A stretch of DNA of 6,715 nt from JAHEFX01 sp964614585. Its GTDB lineage: Bacteria; Actinomycetota; Acidimicrobiia; Spongiisociales; JAENVV01. Below the pieces are notes generated by a model, which was not told the DNA's origin, did no database searches, and saw only the letters and a program-made list of their open reading frames with translations. The DNA lies in assembly GCA_964614585.1 (NCBI GenBank), contig CAZTLW010000127.1:1-6715 (forward strand), read 5' to 3'. Positions 1 through 5,498 of the stretch are shown here, in pieces. Numbering within the stretch: the stretch's first letter is position 1; each line of letters begins with the position of its first letter. The position numbers were made by a program, and so were the translations under genes.

Positions 1-1
1 T

Positions 2-667
2 GGCCGGGTCCCCGTGCTCTACGGGATGAGCCCGACCCTGGTGCCCCGGCCGGCGGACTGGCCCCCGACCGTCCACGTGACCGGGGCCTGGTTCCTCCCC
101 GGCCCGCCCCTCGACGCGGATCTGGAGGACTTCCTCGCCGCCGGTCCCGCCCCGTTCGTGGTGGGCTTCGGCTCCCACGTGGGCCCGGGTCCCCTCCACG
201 TGGTGCCGGTCGCGGTCGAGGCCGCCCGACGCTCGGGGGGCCGCGTCGTCGTGCTCGCCGGGTGGGGCATGCGCGAGGACGTCGGCAACGACGATGCCGA
301 CGTCCTCGTGGTCCCCGAGGCGCCGCACGACCGACTGCTCCCCCGGACGGCGGGCATCCTCCACCACGGTGGCGCCGGGACCACTCACGCGGGGGCCCGC
401 GCCGGCATCCCGTCGCTGGTCGCCGCCACGTTCGCCGATCGGTACTTCTGGGCCGAGCGCCTTGAGGCGCTCGGCGCCGGGCTCCGACTCCGTCGGCTCG
501 ACCGGTCGACCGTGGAGCTCGCCGTGGCCCGGGCGCTCCACGAGCCCTGGCCGGGGGCGCGCCGGGTGGCGGCGTCGATGGCGACCGAGGACGGCGTCGC
601 GACGGCGGTGCGACTGGTGGGCGCCTGGCTCGAGGGATCGGTGCCGTTCGGCGCGCCTGCGGATTGA
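2..667 (+). CDS. GT-B glycosyltransferase, sterol/macrolide type, C-terminal part (5' end outside window)
   Basis: The frame is open to the left edge, so only about 221 C-terminal residues are seen. They match the nucleotide-sugar-binding half of the family 1/28 GT-B enzymes (sterol 3-beta-glucosyltransferase and macrolide glycosyltransferase types). These enzymes move a sugar from an NDP-sugar to a lipid or small-molecule acceptor. Visible signatures in order are LYGMSP and VPRPADWP followed by VHVTGAWF at the start, the strand-turn VVGFGSHVG near nt 158-184, LAGWG near nt 254-268, and the donor-binding HHGGAGTTHAG (nt 362-394) followed by AGIPSLVAATFADRYFWA. The position after the acidic sugar-contact residue is Arg (FADRYF) where many relatives have Gln (FADQPF). 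The TGA stop at 665-667 is clear. The next gene begins 53 bases downstream. The family call is firm; donor and acceptor cannot be told from this half. Confidence 0.88.
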   Translation, partial: GRVPVLYGMSPTLVPRPADWPPTVHVTGAWFLPGPPLDADLEDFLAAGPAPFVVGFGSHVGPGPLHVVPVAVEAARRSGGRVVVLAGWGMREDVGNDDADVLVVPEAPHDRLLPRTAGILHHGGAGTTHAGARAGIPSLVAATFADRYFWAERLEALGAGLRLRRLDRSTVELAVARALHEPWPGARRVAASMATEDGVATAVRLVGAWLEGSVPFGAPAD

Positions 668-699
668 TCGACGGTTCACCGACACACTGTCGGCAATCC
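661..699. repeat. Nested inverted repeat after the glycosyltransferase stop (weak terminator or operator)
   Basis: A perfect 6-base dyad CCGACA/TGTCGG with a 3-base centre (679-693) is directly followed by CAATCC (694-699). CAATCC is the reverse complement of GGATTG at 661-666, which overlaps the glycosyltransferase stop codon. The inner dyad begins 11 bases after that stop and has no T-tract. It also lies where the -35 element of the next gene's promoter would be expected. It could therefore be a weak terminator or a protein-binding site. The base pairing is seen directly; the role is inferred. Confidence 0.4.
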
Positions 700-705
700 G
701 CGTCG

Positions 706-711
706 TACGAT
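706..711 (+). promoter_or_regulatory. Putative -10 element TACGAT for a leaderless DUF454 transcript
   Basis: TACGAT fits the TANNNT -10 consensus and ends 10 bases before the first base of the ATG at 721. A transcript starting at the usual 6-9 base distance would begin at or just before that ATG. No purine-rich ribosome-binding site precedes the ATG (the bases are CCCCCACC), which fits leaderless translation. No convincing -35 hexamer is seen. The same spacing recurs at three other genes in this window. Confidence 0.5.
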
Positions 712-720
712 GCCCCCACC

Positions 721-1164
721 ATGACCGTGGCTCGCAGTCGCACCGCCCGCATCATCTGGCTGTCGGTCGGGCTCCTCATGACCGGCACCGCCTTCATCGG
801 CGTGTTCCTGCCCGTCATCCCGACCACCGGCCCGGTGCTGTTGGCGGGGTTCGCCTTCTCGAAGTCGTCGGAGCGCTTCGACCGCTGGCTCGTCGACCAC
901 CGCTGGTTCGGTCCCACCGTCCGGTCGTGGCGACACCACCGTGGGTTCACCCAGCGGGTCAAGGTGCTCGCCGCGATCTTCATTGCGCTGACCTTCTCGC
1001 TCACCACGTGGTGGCTCCTGCAGGGCGACGGCTCGATCTGGCTGCCCGTGGCGCTCAATGCCTTCGCCGTCGGGCTGGTCGTGTGGATCTGGCGCCGGCC
1101 CACCGTCTCCGAGGAGGAGCGGGCGGGCCTGATGGCGATCCCCTACGAGCAGTTGGCGGCCTGA
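721..1164 (+). CDS. YbaN/DUF454 family inner-membrane protein
   Basis: This 147-residue protein has the size and pattern of the YbaN (DUF454) family, small membrane proteins of unknown biochemical role. Residues 10-29 form the first hydrophobic segment, followed by the family hallmark GVFLPVIPTTGPVLLAGFAFSKSS (residues 27-50, key residues L30, P31, P34, T35, T36). Next comes the polar stretch RWLVDHRWFGPTVRSW (55-70), then two more hydrophobic segments at about 82-100 and 107-124. The C-terminal tail is charged (SEEERAG) and probably cytoplasmic. The ATG at 721 is preferred over an in-frame TTG at 664: the added residues would be polar and unlike the family, and a -10-like element sits just upstream of 721. 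The MarR gene follows after 23 bases. Family assignment is strong; function is unknown. Confidence 0.88.
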   Translation: MTVARSRTARIIWLSVGLLMTGTAFIGVFLPVIPTTGPVLLAGFAFSKSSERFDRWLVDHRWFGPTVRSWRHHRGFTQRVKVLAAIFIALTFSLTTWWLLQGDGSIWLPVALNAFAVGLVVWIWRRPTVSEEERAGLMAIPYEQLAA

Positions 1165-1173
1165 GCAGACCCG

Positions 1174-1179
1174 TACACT
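1174..1179 (+). promoter_or_regulatory. Putative -10 element TACACT for a leaderless marR transcript
   Basis: TACACT lies in the 23-base gap after the DUF454 stop and ends 9 bases before the GTG at 1188. That would place the transcription start at or next to the GTG. No Shine-Dalgarno-like sequence is present between them. A poor -35 candidate, TTGGCG at 1153-1158, lies inside the end of the DUF454 gene with a short 15-base spacer. The element supports the choice of GTG 1188 as the start and separate transcription of the regulator. Confidence 0.5.
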
Positions 1180-1187
1180 CCGGCGTC

Positions 1188-1661
1188 GTGGCCCCGCCCG
1201 ACGTCACCGATCCCCACGCCACCCAGCCCGATCCGCTCCGCCTCGACGCCTGGGTGGCCTTCCTGCGGGCCCACGCCCGGGTCGTCGCCGTCCTCGACGC
1301 CGAGTTGCGCGAGGAGGCCGGGCTGCCGCTCACCTGGTACGACGTGCTCGTGCAACTGTCGGAAGCGGGCGGCGAGGTGCGGATGTCGGACCTCGCCGAA
1401 CGCCTGCTCCTCTCCCGCTCGGCCACGACCCGGCTCGTGGATCGGGTGGAGCGGGCGGGCCTCGTCGGGCGCTCCGTCCCCTCCGACGACGCCCGGGGCC
1501 GGATCGTGTCGCTCACCGAATCCGGTCGAACCACGCTGGCTTCGGCGGCGGTGGTGCACCTGGCGGGCGTGCAGCGGCACTTCGCACGTCACCTCGATGA
1601 CGCCGAGGCGGCCGTCGTCGCCCGGGTGTTCGGTCGGGTGGTGGGCGACGCCTACTCGTAG
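1188..1661 (+). CDS. MarR-family winged-helix transcriptional regulator
   Basis: This 157-residue protein has the length and layout of MarR regulators, dimeric DNA-binding proteins that usually repress nearby efflux, stress or catabolic genes until a ligand or oxidant releases them. Residues 20-45 form the N-terminal dimerisation helix, and LTWYDVLVQLSEAGG (48-62) is the typical MarR second helix and turn. The helix-turn-helix runs from about 65 to 93 (MSDLAERLLLSRSATTRLVDRVERAGLV), with S76-T81 beginning the recognition helix. The wing follows with SDDARGRIVSLTESG (99-113), which carries the conserved D100, D101 and R105 type residues. The C-terminal helices complete the dimer interface. No cysteine is present, so thiol-based sensing is unlikely. 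The gene is convergent with the ABC permease and overlaps it by 10 bases. Control of that ABC operon is possible but unproven. Confidence 0.92.
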   Translation: MAPPDVTDPHATQPDPLRLDAWVAFLRAHARVVAVLDAELREEAGLPLTWYDVLVQLSEAGGEVRMSDLAERLLLSRSATTRLVDRVERAGLVGRSVPSDDARGRIVSLTESGRTTLASAAVVHLAGVQRHFARHLDDAEAAVVARVFGRVVGDAYS

Positions 1662-1664
1662 GCG
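1649..1664. repeat. Palindrome containing both convergent stop codons
   Basis: CGCCTAC (1649-1655) and GTAGGCG (1658-1664) are exact reverse complements around a 2-base centre. Each arm supplies a TAG stop: 1659-1661 on the plus strand for the MarR gene, and 1654-1652 on the minus strand for the permease. As RNA it could fold into a 6-base-pair stem with a 4-base loop (CUCG or CGAG) on either strand. There is no T-tract. It might act as a bidirectional terminator or simply reflect two similar gene ends (AYS-stop and AYE-stop). Confidence 0.5.
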
Positions 1665-4213
1665 ATCGCTTCGAGCACGTCCATCCGTGCCGCCGACGCG
1701 GCGGGGATGATCGAGGCGAAGAAGCCGGCCACGGCGCCGCCGACGAGGCTGCCGGCGATCCATACCCACGGCACCGCCAAGGTGGCACCCTCCCCGACGA
1801 GGGCGGCGGTGAGCGCCCATCCCCCGGCGAGGCCCAGGACGAGGCCGAGCACGGCGCCGAAGAGCGCGATGAGGATCGCCTCCCAGCGGATCGTCGACCC
1901 GAGCTGGTCGCGGGTCATGCCCACCGCCCGCAGCAGGCCGATCTCCCGGGTGCGCTCGAAGACCGACAGGTACAGCGTCAGCACGATGCCGAACAGCGCC
2001 ACGAACACCGACGCCAGCAGCAGCACCGTCAGGAAGACCTGGACACCGCCGAGGCCGGCCTCCACCTGGCCGCTGAGGTCGGCGAGGCTCTGCACCTGCA
2101 CGTTGGCGAACTCGCCCAGGGCGGACTCCACGTCGGCCTGGACCGACTCGACGTCGGCACCCTCGGCGACGGCGACGATGAGCTGGCTGTCGTTGAGATC
2201 GGGGACTCGGGCGGCCAACGCCTCGTAATTGGTGTAGAAGCTCTGGCCGTCCGAGGCCTCGCCCGCCAGGTCCCAGATCGCGGCGACCTCGTAGTCCACG
2301 ACCTCGCCCTCGACCGTGATCGGCACCGTGTCGCCGAGTGCCAGGCCCGAGGCCTCGGCCTCGATGCGTTGCACGGCGACCGTGTCCCCGACGAGGTCGT
2401 CGAAGGACCCCTCGACGTCCTCGAACGCCACCACCAGCTCGATGGTCTCCGGCTCGGCGCCGACGAGGAACCCCTCCTGGCCGTCGGCGAACTCGGCCAG
2501 GACCAGGTTGGTGCGCGCCACCGTGGCGACGCCGTCGACGTCCTCGACGATGTCGCCGACATCGGGCGAGATGCCCGAGAACGGGTTGAAGCCGGCCGGG
2601 CCCACGATGAGGTCGCCGCGGAACGACTCGCTGATCGCGTCGTCGATCGTGTCCTGCAGCGACGTGATGAGGATGGCGACCATCACGACGAGCCCGACGC
2701 CGATCATGAGGGCGGTGGCCGTGGTGGCGGTGCGGGCAGGGGATCGGCGGGCGTTCTCGCGGGCGAGGCGTCCCGTCAACGTCCCCACCGGACTGCCGAG
2801 AACCCCGATGACCGGCCGGGCGAGGGCCCGCGACGAGAGGACGAGGCCGGCGAAGAGGGCGAACGCTCCGATGCCCGCGGTGATCAGGGCATCGTTGTCG
2901 CCGACGAAGACGCTGCCCTCCCTGGCGGAGATGGCCGCCCACCCGAGGAGCCCGATCGCCATGATGGAGATGACGGCACCGACCGCGGCCACCCACCGCC
3001 GCGGAGTCGCCAACTCGGGTTGGTCCCGCAGGGCGGCCATCGGTGACACCTGGTTGGCCCGCAGTGCCGGGAGGAGGGCGGAGAGCACGGCCACGGACGT
3101 CCCGACCCCGACCGCCACGATGGCGGTCCGGGGCTCGACCACCAGGTCACCGGTGGGCACCCCGCCGGCAAACGCATCGAGCGCCGCCCGGGCGGCCCAG
3201 GCGACGCCGTAGCCCACGGGGATGCCGACCACCGACATCGCCAGCCCGAGCCAGGCCGCCTCGATGACGACCATGGAGAGGATGTTGCGCCGCGCTGCCC
3301 CGAGGACACGGAGCAGGCCGAGCTCGCGGGTCCGCTGGGCGAGTACCACCTGGAAGGCGTTGTAGACGACGAAGCCCCCGACGACGAGCGAGATGGCCGC
3401 GAAGACGAGCAGGAACGTCGTCAGGAAGCCGAGCCCCTCGGCCAGGTCGGCCGACTGCTGCTCCGCCGTGGTCTGGGCGTTGGCGGCGACCGCCTCGGGC
3501 GGGAGCACCTCGTTGTTGAGTTCGTCGACGACGGCGTCCACGTCCACGCCGGCGTCGGTGGTGACCGTGTAGCCGCTCGCCTCGCCCTCGGCGTCGAAGA
3601 AGCCCTCGGCCCGGTCGAACGAGAAGGCGACGAACGAGACCCCGAGGAGGGTGTTGGTGTCGCCGAACGACAACGTCCCCACCACCTCGAAGTCCTCGAA
3701 CCGTCCGTCCGTGCCGGCGATGCGGACCTCGTCGCCGATGGCGAGGTCGCGGTCGGCGAGTGTGTCGATGTCGAGCACCACGTGGCCGTCGTCGGTCGGC
3801 GGGGCGCCGTCGGCGAGGCGGAACGGCGACGGCCCCTCCGGCCACGAGATGCCGAACGAGGGGGGCCCGAAGCCGAACCCACCCCCGTCGCCGTCGGGGT
3901 CGTCGATGATCACGAAATCCTGCAGGCCCGCCTCGGCGGTCGCCACGCCCTCGACCGCCGCGATGTCATCGGCGAGGTCACCCGGCAGGCGCGGGATGTC
4001 GAACCCGGTCCCGGCGATCTCGTCGGGGTCGGGCGTCACCTGGATGTCGACGTCGGCCAGCGCCTCGGTGAAGACGCCGTCGAACGCCCGGCCGATCGAG
4101 TCGGTGAGGATGAACGAGGCGACCACGAACGCCACGCCGACGACGATCGCCCCGCCCAGCAGCAGGGTCCGGAGCTTGTGCTCCCAGAGGTTCCGCCACG
4201 AGATGGCGAGCAT
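1652..4213 (-). CDS. ABC transporter permease, duplicated FtsX-type (10 predicted TM)
   Basis: This 853-residue permease belongs to the type VII (MacB/LolCE/FtsX-like) ABC superfamily, with two FtsX modules fused in one chain. Module 1 has TM1 at about 16-38, a large extracytoplasmic domain at 39-260, and three TMs at about 262-385, including the coupling motif around 293-305 (QRTRELGLLRVLG). Two linker TMs follow at about 408-428 and 443-462. Module 2 has a TM at about 500-520, an extracytoplasmic domain at 521-720 and three TMs at about 725-840, with the matching motif ERTREIGLLRAVG at 753-765. Each module ends in a similar segment (LLPALRANQVSPMAALR; IIPAASAARMDVLEAIA). Both outside domains are strongly acidic. 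The ATG at 4213-4211 overlaps the ATPase stop by one base (TGATG), so translation is probably coupled. Fused permeases like this work as 1 permease with 2 ATPase subunits. Substrate is unknown: lipid, lipoprotein, peptide or drug handling are all possible. Confidence 0.93.
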   Translation of the reverse strand: MLAISWRNLWEHKLRTLLLGGAIVVGVAFVVASFILTDSIGRAFDGVFTEALADVDIQVTPDPDEIAGTGFDIPRLPGDLADDIAAVEGVATAEAGLQDFVIIDDPDGDGGGFGFGPPSFGISWPEGPSPFRLADGAPPTDDGHVVLDIDTLADRDLAIGDEVRIAGTDGRFEDFEVVGTLSFGDTNTLLGVSFVAFSFDRAEGFFDAEGEASGYTVTTDAGVDVDAVVDELNNEVLPPEAVAANAQTTAEQQSADLAEGLGFLTTFLLVFAAISLVVGGFVVYNAFQVVLAQRTRELGLLRVLGAARRNILSMVVIEAAWLGLAMSVVGIPVGYGVAWAARAALDAFAGGVPTGDLVVEPRTAIVAVGVGTSVAVLSALLPALRANQVSPMAALRDQPELATPRRWVAAVGAVISIMAIGLLGWAAISAREGSVFVGDNDALITAGIGAFALFAGLVLSSRALARPVIGVLGSPVGTLTGRLARENARRSPARTATTATALMIGVGLVVMVAILITSLQDTIDDAISESFRGDLIVGPAGFNPFSGISPDVGDIVEDVDGVATVARTNLVLAEFADGQEGFLVGAEPETIELVVAFEDVEGSFDDLVGDTVAVQRIEAEASGLALGDTVPITVEGEVVDYEVAAIWDLAGEASDGQSFYTNYEALAARVPDLNDSQLIVAVAEGADVESVQADVESALGEFANVQVQSLADLSGQVEAGLGGVQVFLTVLLLASVFVALFGIVLTLYLSVFERTREIGLLRAVGMTRDQLGSTIRWEAILIALFGAVLGLVLGLAGGWALTAALVGEGATLAVPWVWIAGSLVGGAVAGFFASIIPAASAARMDVLEAIAYE

Positions 4214-4938
4214 CAGGTCTCGAGTTCCTTCACCTTGTCGATGACGCTCTCGGTGGTGGGGTTGTTCAACTCGTCGACGATGCGGCCGTCCCGGAGGAAG
4301 ACGATGCGGTCGGCGTAGGCGGCCGCCATCGGCTCGTGGGTGACCATGACGATGGTCTGGTCGAACTCGTCCACGGCGCGGCGCAGGAAGCCGAGCAGCT
4401 CGGCGGCCGAGGTTGAGTCGAGGTTGCCCGACGGCTCGTCGCCGAAGATGATGTCCGGCCGGGAGACGAGTGCCCGGGCTGCTGCCACCCGCTGCTGCTG
4501 GCCGCCCGACATCTCCGTCGGCCGGTGGGTGAGCCGGTCCCGGATGCCGAGGATGTCGACCACCTGGTCGAACCACCCGCGGTCGGGATCGCGGCCGGCG
4601 ATCCGCAGCGGGAGGGTGATGTTCTCCTCCCCGGTGAGGGTGGGGATGAGGTTGTACGCCTGGAACACGAACCCCACTCGATCCCGCCGAAGCCGGGTCA
4701 GCTGGCGATCGGTGAGCGAACCGAGGTCGACGTCGCCGATCCAGACCTCGCCGTCGGTCAGGTCGTCGAGCCCCGCCATGCAGTGCATGAGCGTCGACTT
4801 CCCCGATCCCGACGGACCCATGATCGCCGTGAACGCGCCCTTGTCGACCTCGAAGTCGACCCCGTCGAGGGCTCGGACCGCGAAGTCTCCCTCGCCATAG
4901 ACCTTGACGGCGTCGACGGTGCGGGCGGCAGGAGGCAT
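4213..4938 (-). CDS. ABC transporter ATP-binding protein, LolD/MacB/FtsE type
   Basis: This 241-residue nucleotide-binding subunit should power the downstream permease by ATP hydrolysis at the cytoplasmic membrane face. All core motifs are intact: Walker A GPSGSGKST (41-49), Q-loop glutamine Q93 in VFQAYNLIPTL, signature MSGGQQQR (143-150), Walker B IIFGDEPSGNLD (163-174) with catalytic E168, and H-loop H201 in VTHEP. YGEG near residue 14 and VRALDGVDFEV near 21-31 give the N-terminal pattern of the LolD/MacB/FtsE group. The DEPSGNLD D-loop is a mild variant of the usual DEPTGNLD. The ATG at 4938 gives the normal family N-terminus; upstream in-frame codons would add an unrelated Pro/Arg-rich tail. 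Its stop overlaps the permease ATG by one base. A weak GGA 7 bases before the ATG is the only possible ribosome-binding signal. Confidence 0.95.
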   Translation of the reverse strand: MPPAARTVDAVKVYGEGDFAVRALDGVDFEVDKGAFTAIMGPSGSGKSTLMHCMAGLDDLTDGEVWIGDVDLGSLTDRQLTRLRRDRVGFVFQAYNLIPTLTGEENITLPLRIAGRDPDRGWFDQVVDILGIRDRLTHRPTEMSGGQQQRVAAARALVSRPDIIFGDEPSGNLDSTSAAELLGFLRRAVDEFDQTIVMVTHEPMAAAYADRIVFLRDGRIVDELNNPTTESVIDKVKELET

Positions 4939-4968
4939 GGGACAGTCCGATCTGGGGGGGGCCGGGAA

Positions 4969-4974
4969 AGGGTA
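4969..4974 (-). promoter_or_regulatory. Weak candidate -10 element TACCCT for the ABC operon
   Basis: On the minus strand TACCCT (4974 to 4969) fits TANNNT. It would start a transcript near 4962, giving a leader of about 24 bases before the ATPase ATG at 4938. The leader is C-rich with no good Shine-Dalgarno. No -35 is recognisable. Unlike the four plus-strand genes, no TANNNT sits at leaderless distance here, so this call is tentative. Confidence 0.22.
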
Positions 4975-5018
4975 GGAGGGATCGGGGTGTTGTTCGGCCG
5001 CGTGGGTCGGGCGGGTCG

Positions 5019-5024
5019 TAGCCT
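5019..5024 (+). promoter_or_regulatory. Putative -10 element TAGCCT for a leaderless trmL transcript
   Basis: TAGCCT ends 9 bases before the ATG at 5033, so transcription would start at or beside the start codon. No ribosome-binding site is seen in the intervening GCCCGGCG. It lies in the centre and right arm of the imperfect dyad at 5008-5029. A -35 hexamer is not convincing. Confidence 0.45.
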
Positions 5025-5032
5025 GCCCGGCG

Positions 5033-5488
5033 ATGCACGTCGTCCTCGACCGACCCGAGATCCCGGGCAACACCGGGAGCATCATGCGCCTCGCCGCCAA
5101 CACCGGCGTGACGCTCCACCTCGTACGGCCCCTCGGCTTCGACCTGTCGGAGGCGCGATTGCGCCGGGCGGGCCTCGACTACCGGGAGTGGGCCGACGTG
5201 GCCGTGTGGGACGGCCTCGACGAGGCGCTGGCCGTGGGTGGCCCGGTCCGGGCGCTGTCGGCTCGCGGCACCGTGCGCCACGACCTCGTGCCCTGGGGCG
5301 CCGACGACGTACTGCTCTTCGGCCCCGAGTCGACGGGGCTCGCCGACGACGTCCTCGCCCGACCGGACGTGGCCACCACCGTCCGGATCCCGATGCAGCC
5401 GGGCAGCCGGAGCCTGAACCTGGCCAACGCGGTGGCCGTCGTCGTCTACGAGGCCCTGCGCCACCGGGGCTTCCCCGGACTGGCATAG
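5033..5488 (+). CDS. trmL: tRNA (cytidine/uridine-34 2'-O)-methyltransferase, SPOUT family
   Basis: This 151-residue protein has the compact single-domain form of TrmL. TrmL uses S-adenosylmethionine to methylate the 2'-O of the wobble nucleotide (34) of certain tRNA-Leu species in the cytoplasm, as a homodimer with a trefoil knot. Motif 1 is PEIPGNTGSIMRLAANTG (8-25), with N13 and R19 of the family pattern. LVRPLGF (30-36) and LDYREWA (48-54) follow; motif 2 is LLFGPESTGL (94-103), with E99 in the knot; motif 3 is IPMQPGSRSLNLANAVAVVVYE (119-140), whose S127, L128, N129 and N132 line the cofactor and catalytic site. It starts at the first possible ATG, divergent from the ABC ATPase. The hydrolase GTG lies 10 bases after its TAG stop. 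Cytosine versus uridine specificity cannot be read from sequence alone. Confidence 0.94.
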   Translation: MHVVLDRPEIPGNTGSIMRLAANTGVTLHLVRPLGFDLSEARLRRAGLDYREWADVAVWDGLDEALAVGGPVRALSARGTVRHDLVPWGADDVLLFGPESTGLADDVLARPDVATTVRIPMQPGSRSLNLANAVAVVVYEALRHRGFPGLA

Positions 5489-5491
5489 GGT
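5486..5491 (+). promoter_or_regulatory. Putative -10 element TAGGGT overlapping the trmL stop codon
   Basis: The first three bases, TAG, are the trmL stop codon. The hexamer ends 8 bases before the hydrolase GTG at 5499, the same leaderless spacing seen at the other plus-strand genes. No Shine-Dalgarno lies between (the bases are CGGATCC). If it is real, the hydrolase has its own promoter despite the 10-base gap to trmL; if not, the two are simply co-transcribed. Confidence 0.38.
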
Positions 5492-5498
5492 CGGATCC

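Larger units (their letters stand above)
4939..5032. other. 94-base divergent regulatory region between the ABC operon and trmL
   Basis: This is the only divergent gene start in the window, so it must hold the promoters for both the minus-strand ABC operon and plus-strand trmL, unless they are read through from elsewhere. It contains a run of eight G at 4954-4961 (C-run in the ABC leader) and candidate -10 elements for each direction. It also has an imperfect dyad at 5008-5029 (CGGGCGGG, 6-base centre, CCTGCCCG; 7 of 8 positions symmetric) that covers the trmL -10 element, and a short GGAC-A-GTCC dyad at 4940-4948. No clear MarR-type operator of 16-20 bases is evident. Confidence 0.5.

Noticed and set aside
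664..720. TTG start at 664 for the DUF454 protein, overlapping the glycosyltransferase stop
   Set aside because: It would add 19 polar residues not seen in the family, and ATG 721 has both the expected N-terminus and the upstream TACGAT element.
294..1187. Long N-terminal extension of the MarR frame upstream to 294
   Set aside because: The extension is out of frame over the glycosyltransferase and DUF454 genes and is low-complexity. GTG 1188 gives a normal MarR length and has a -10-like element at leaderless spacing.
1143..2996. 617-codon minus-strand open frame
   Set aside because: It is an alternate-frame shadow of the permease and antisense of MarR, composed of low-complexity Arg/Gly/His-rich sequence.
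4940..4948. GGAC-A-GTCC dyad just upstream of the ATPase ATG as an operator
   Set aside because: Arms of four bases are expected often by chance in GC-rich DNA, and nothing else supports it.
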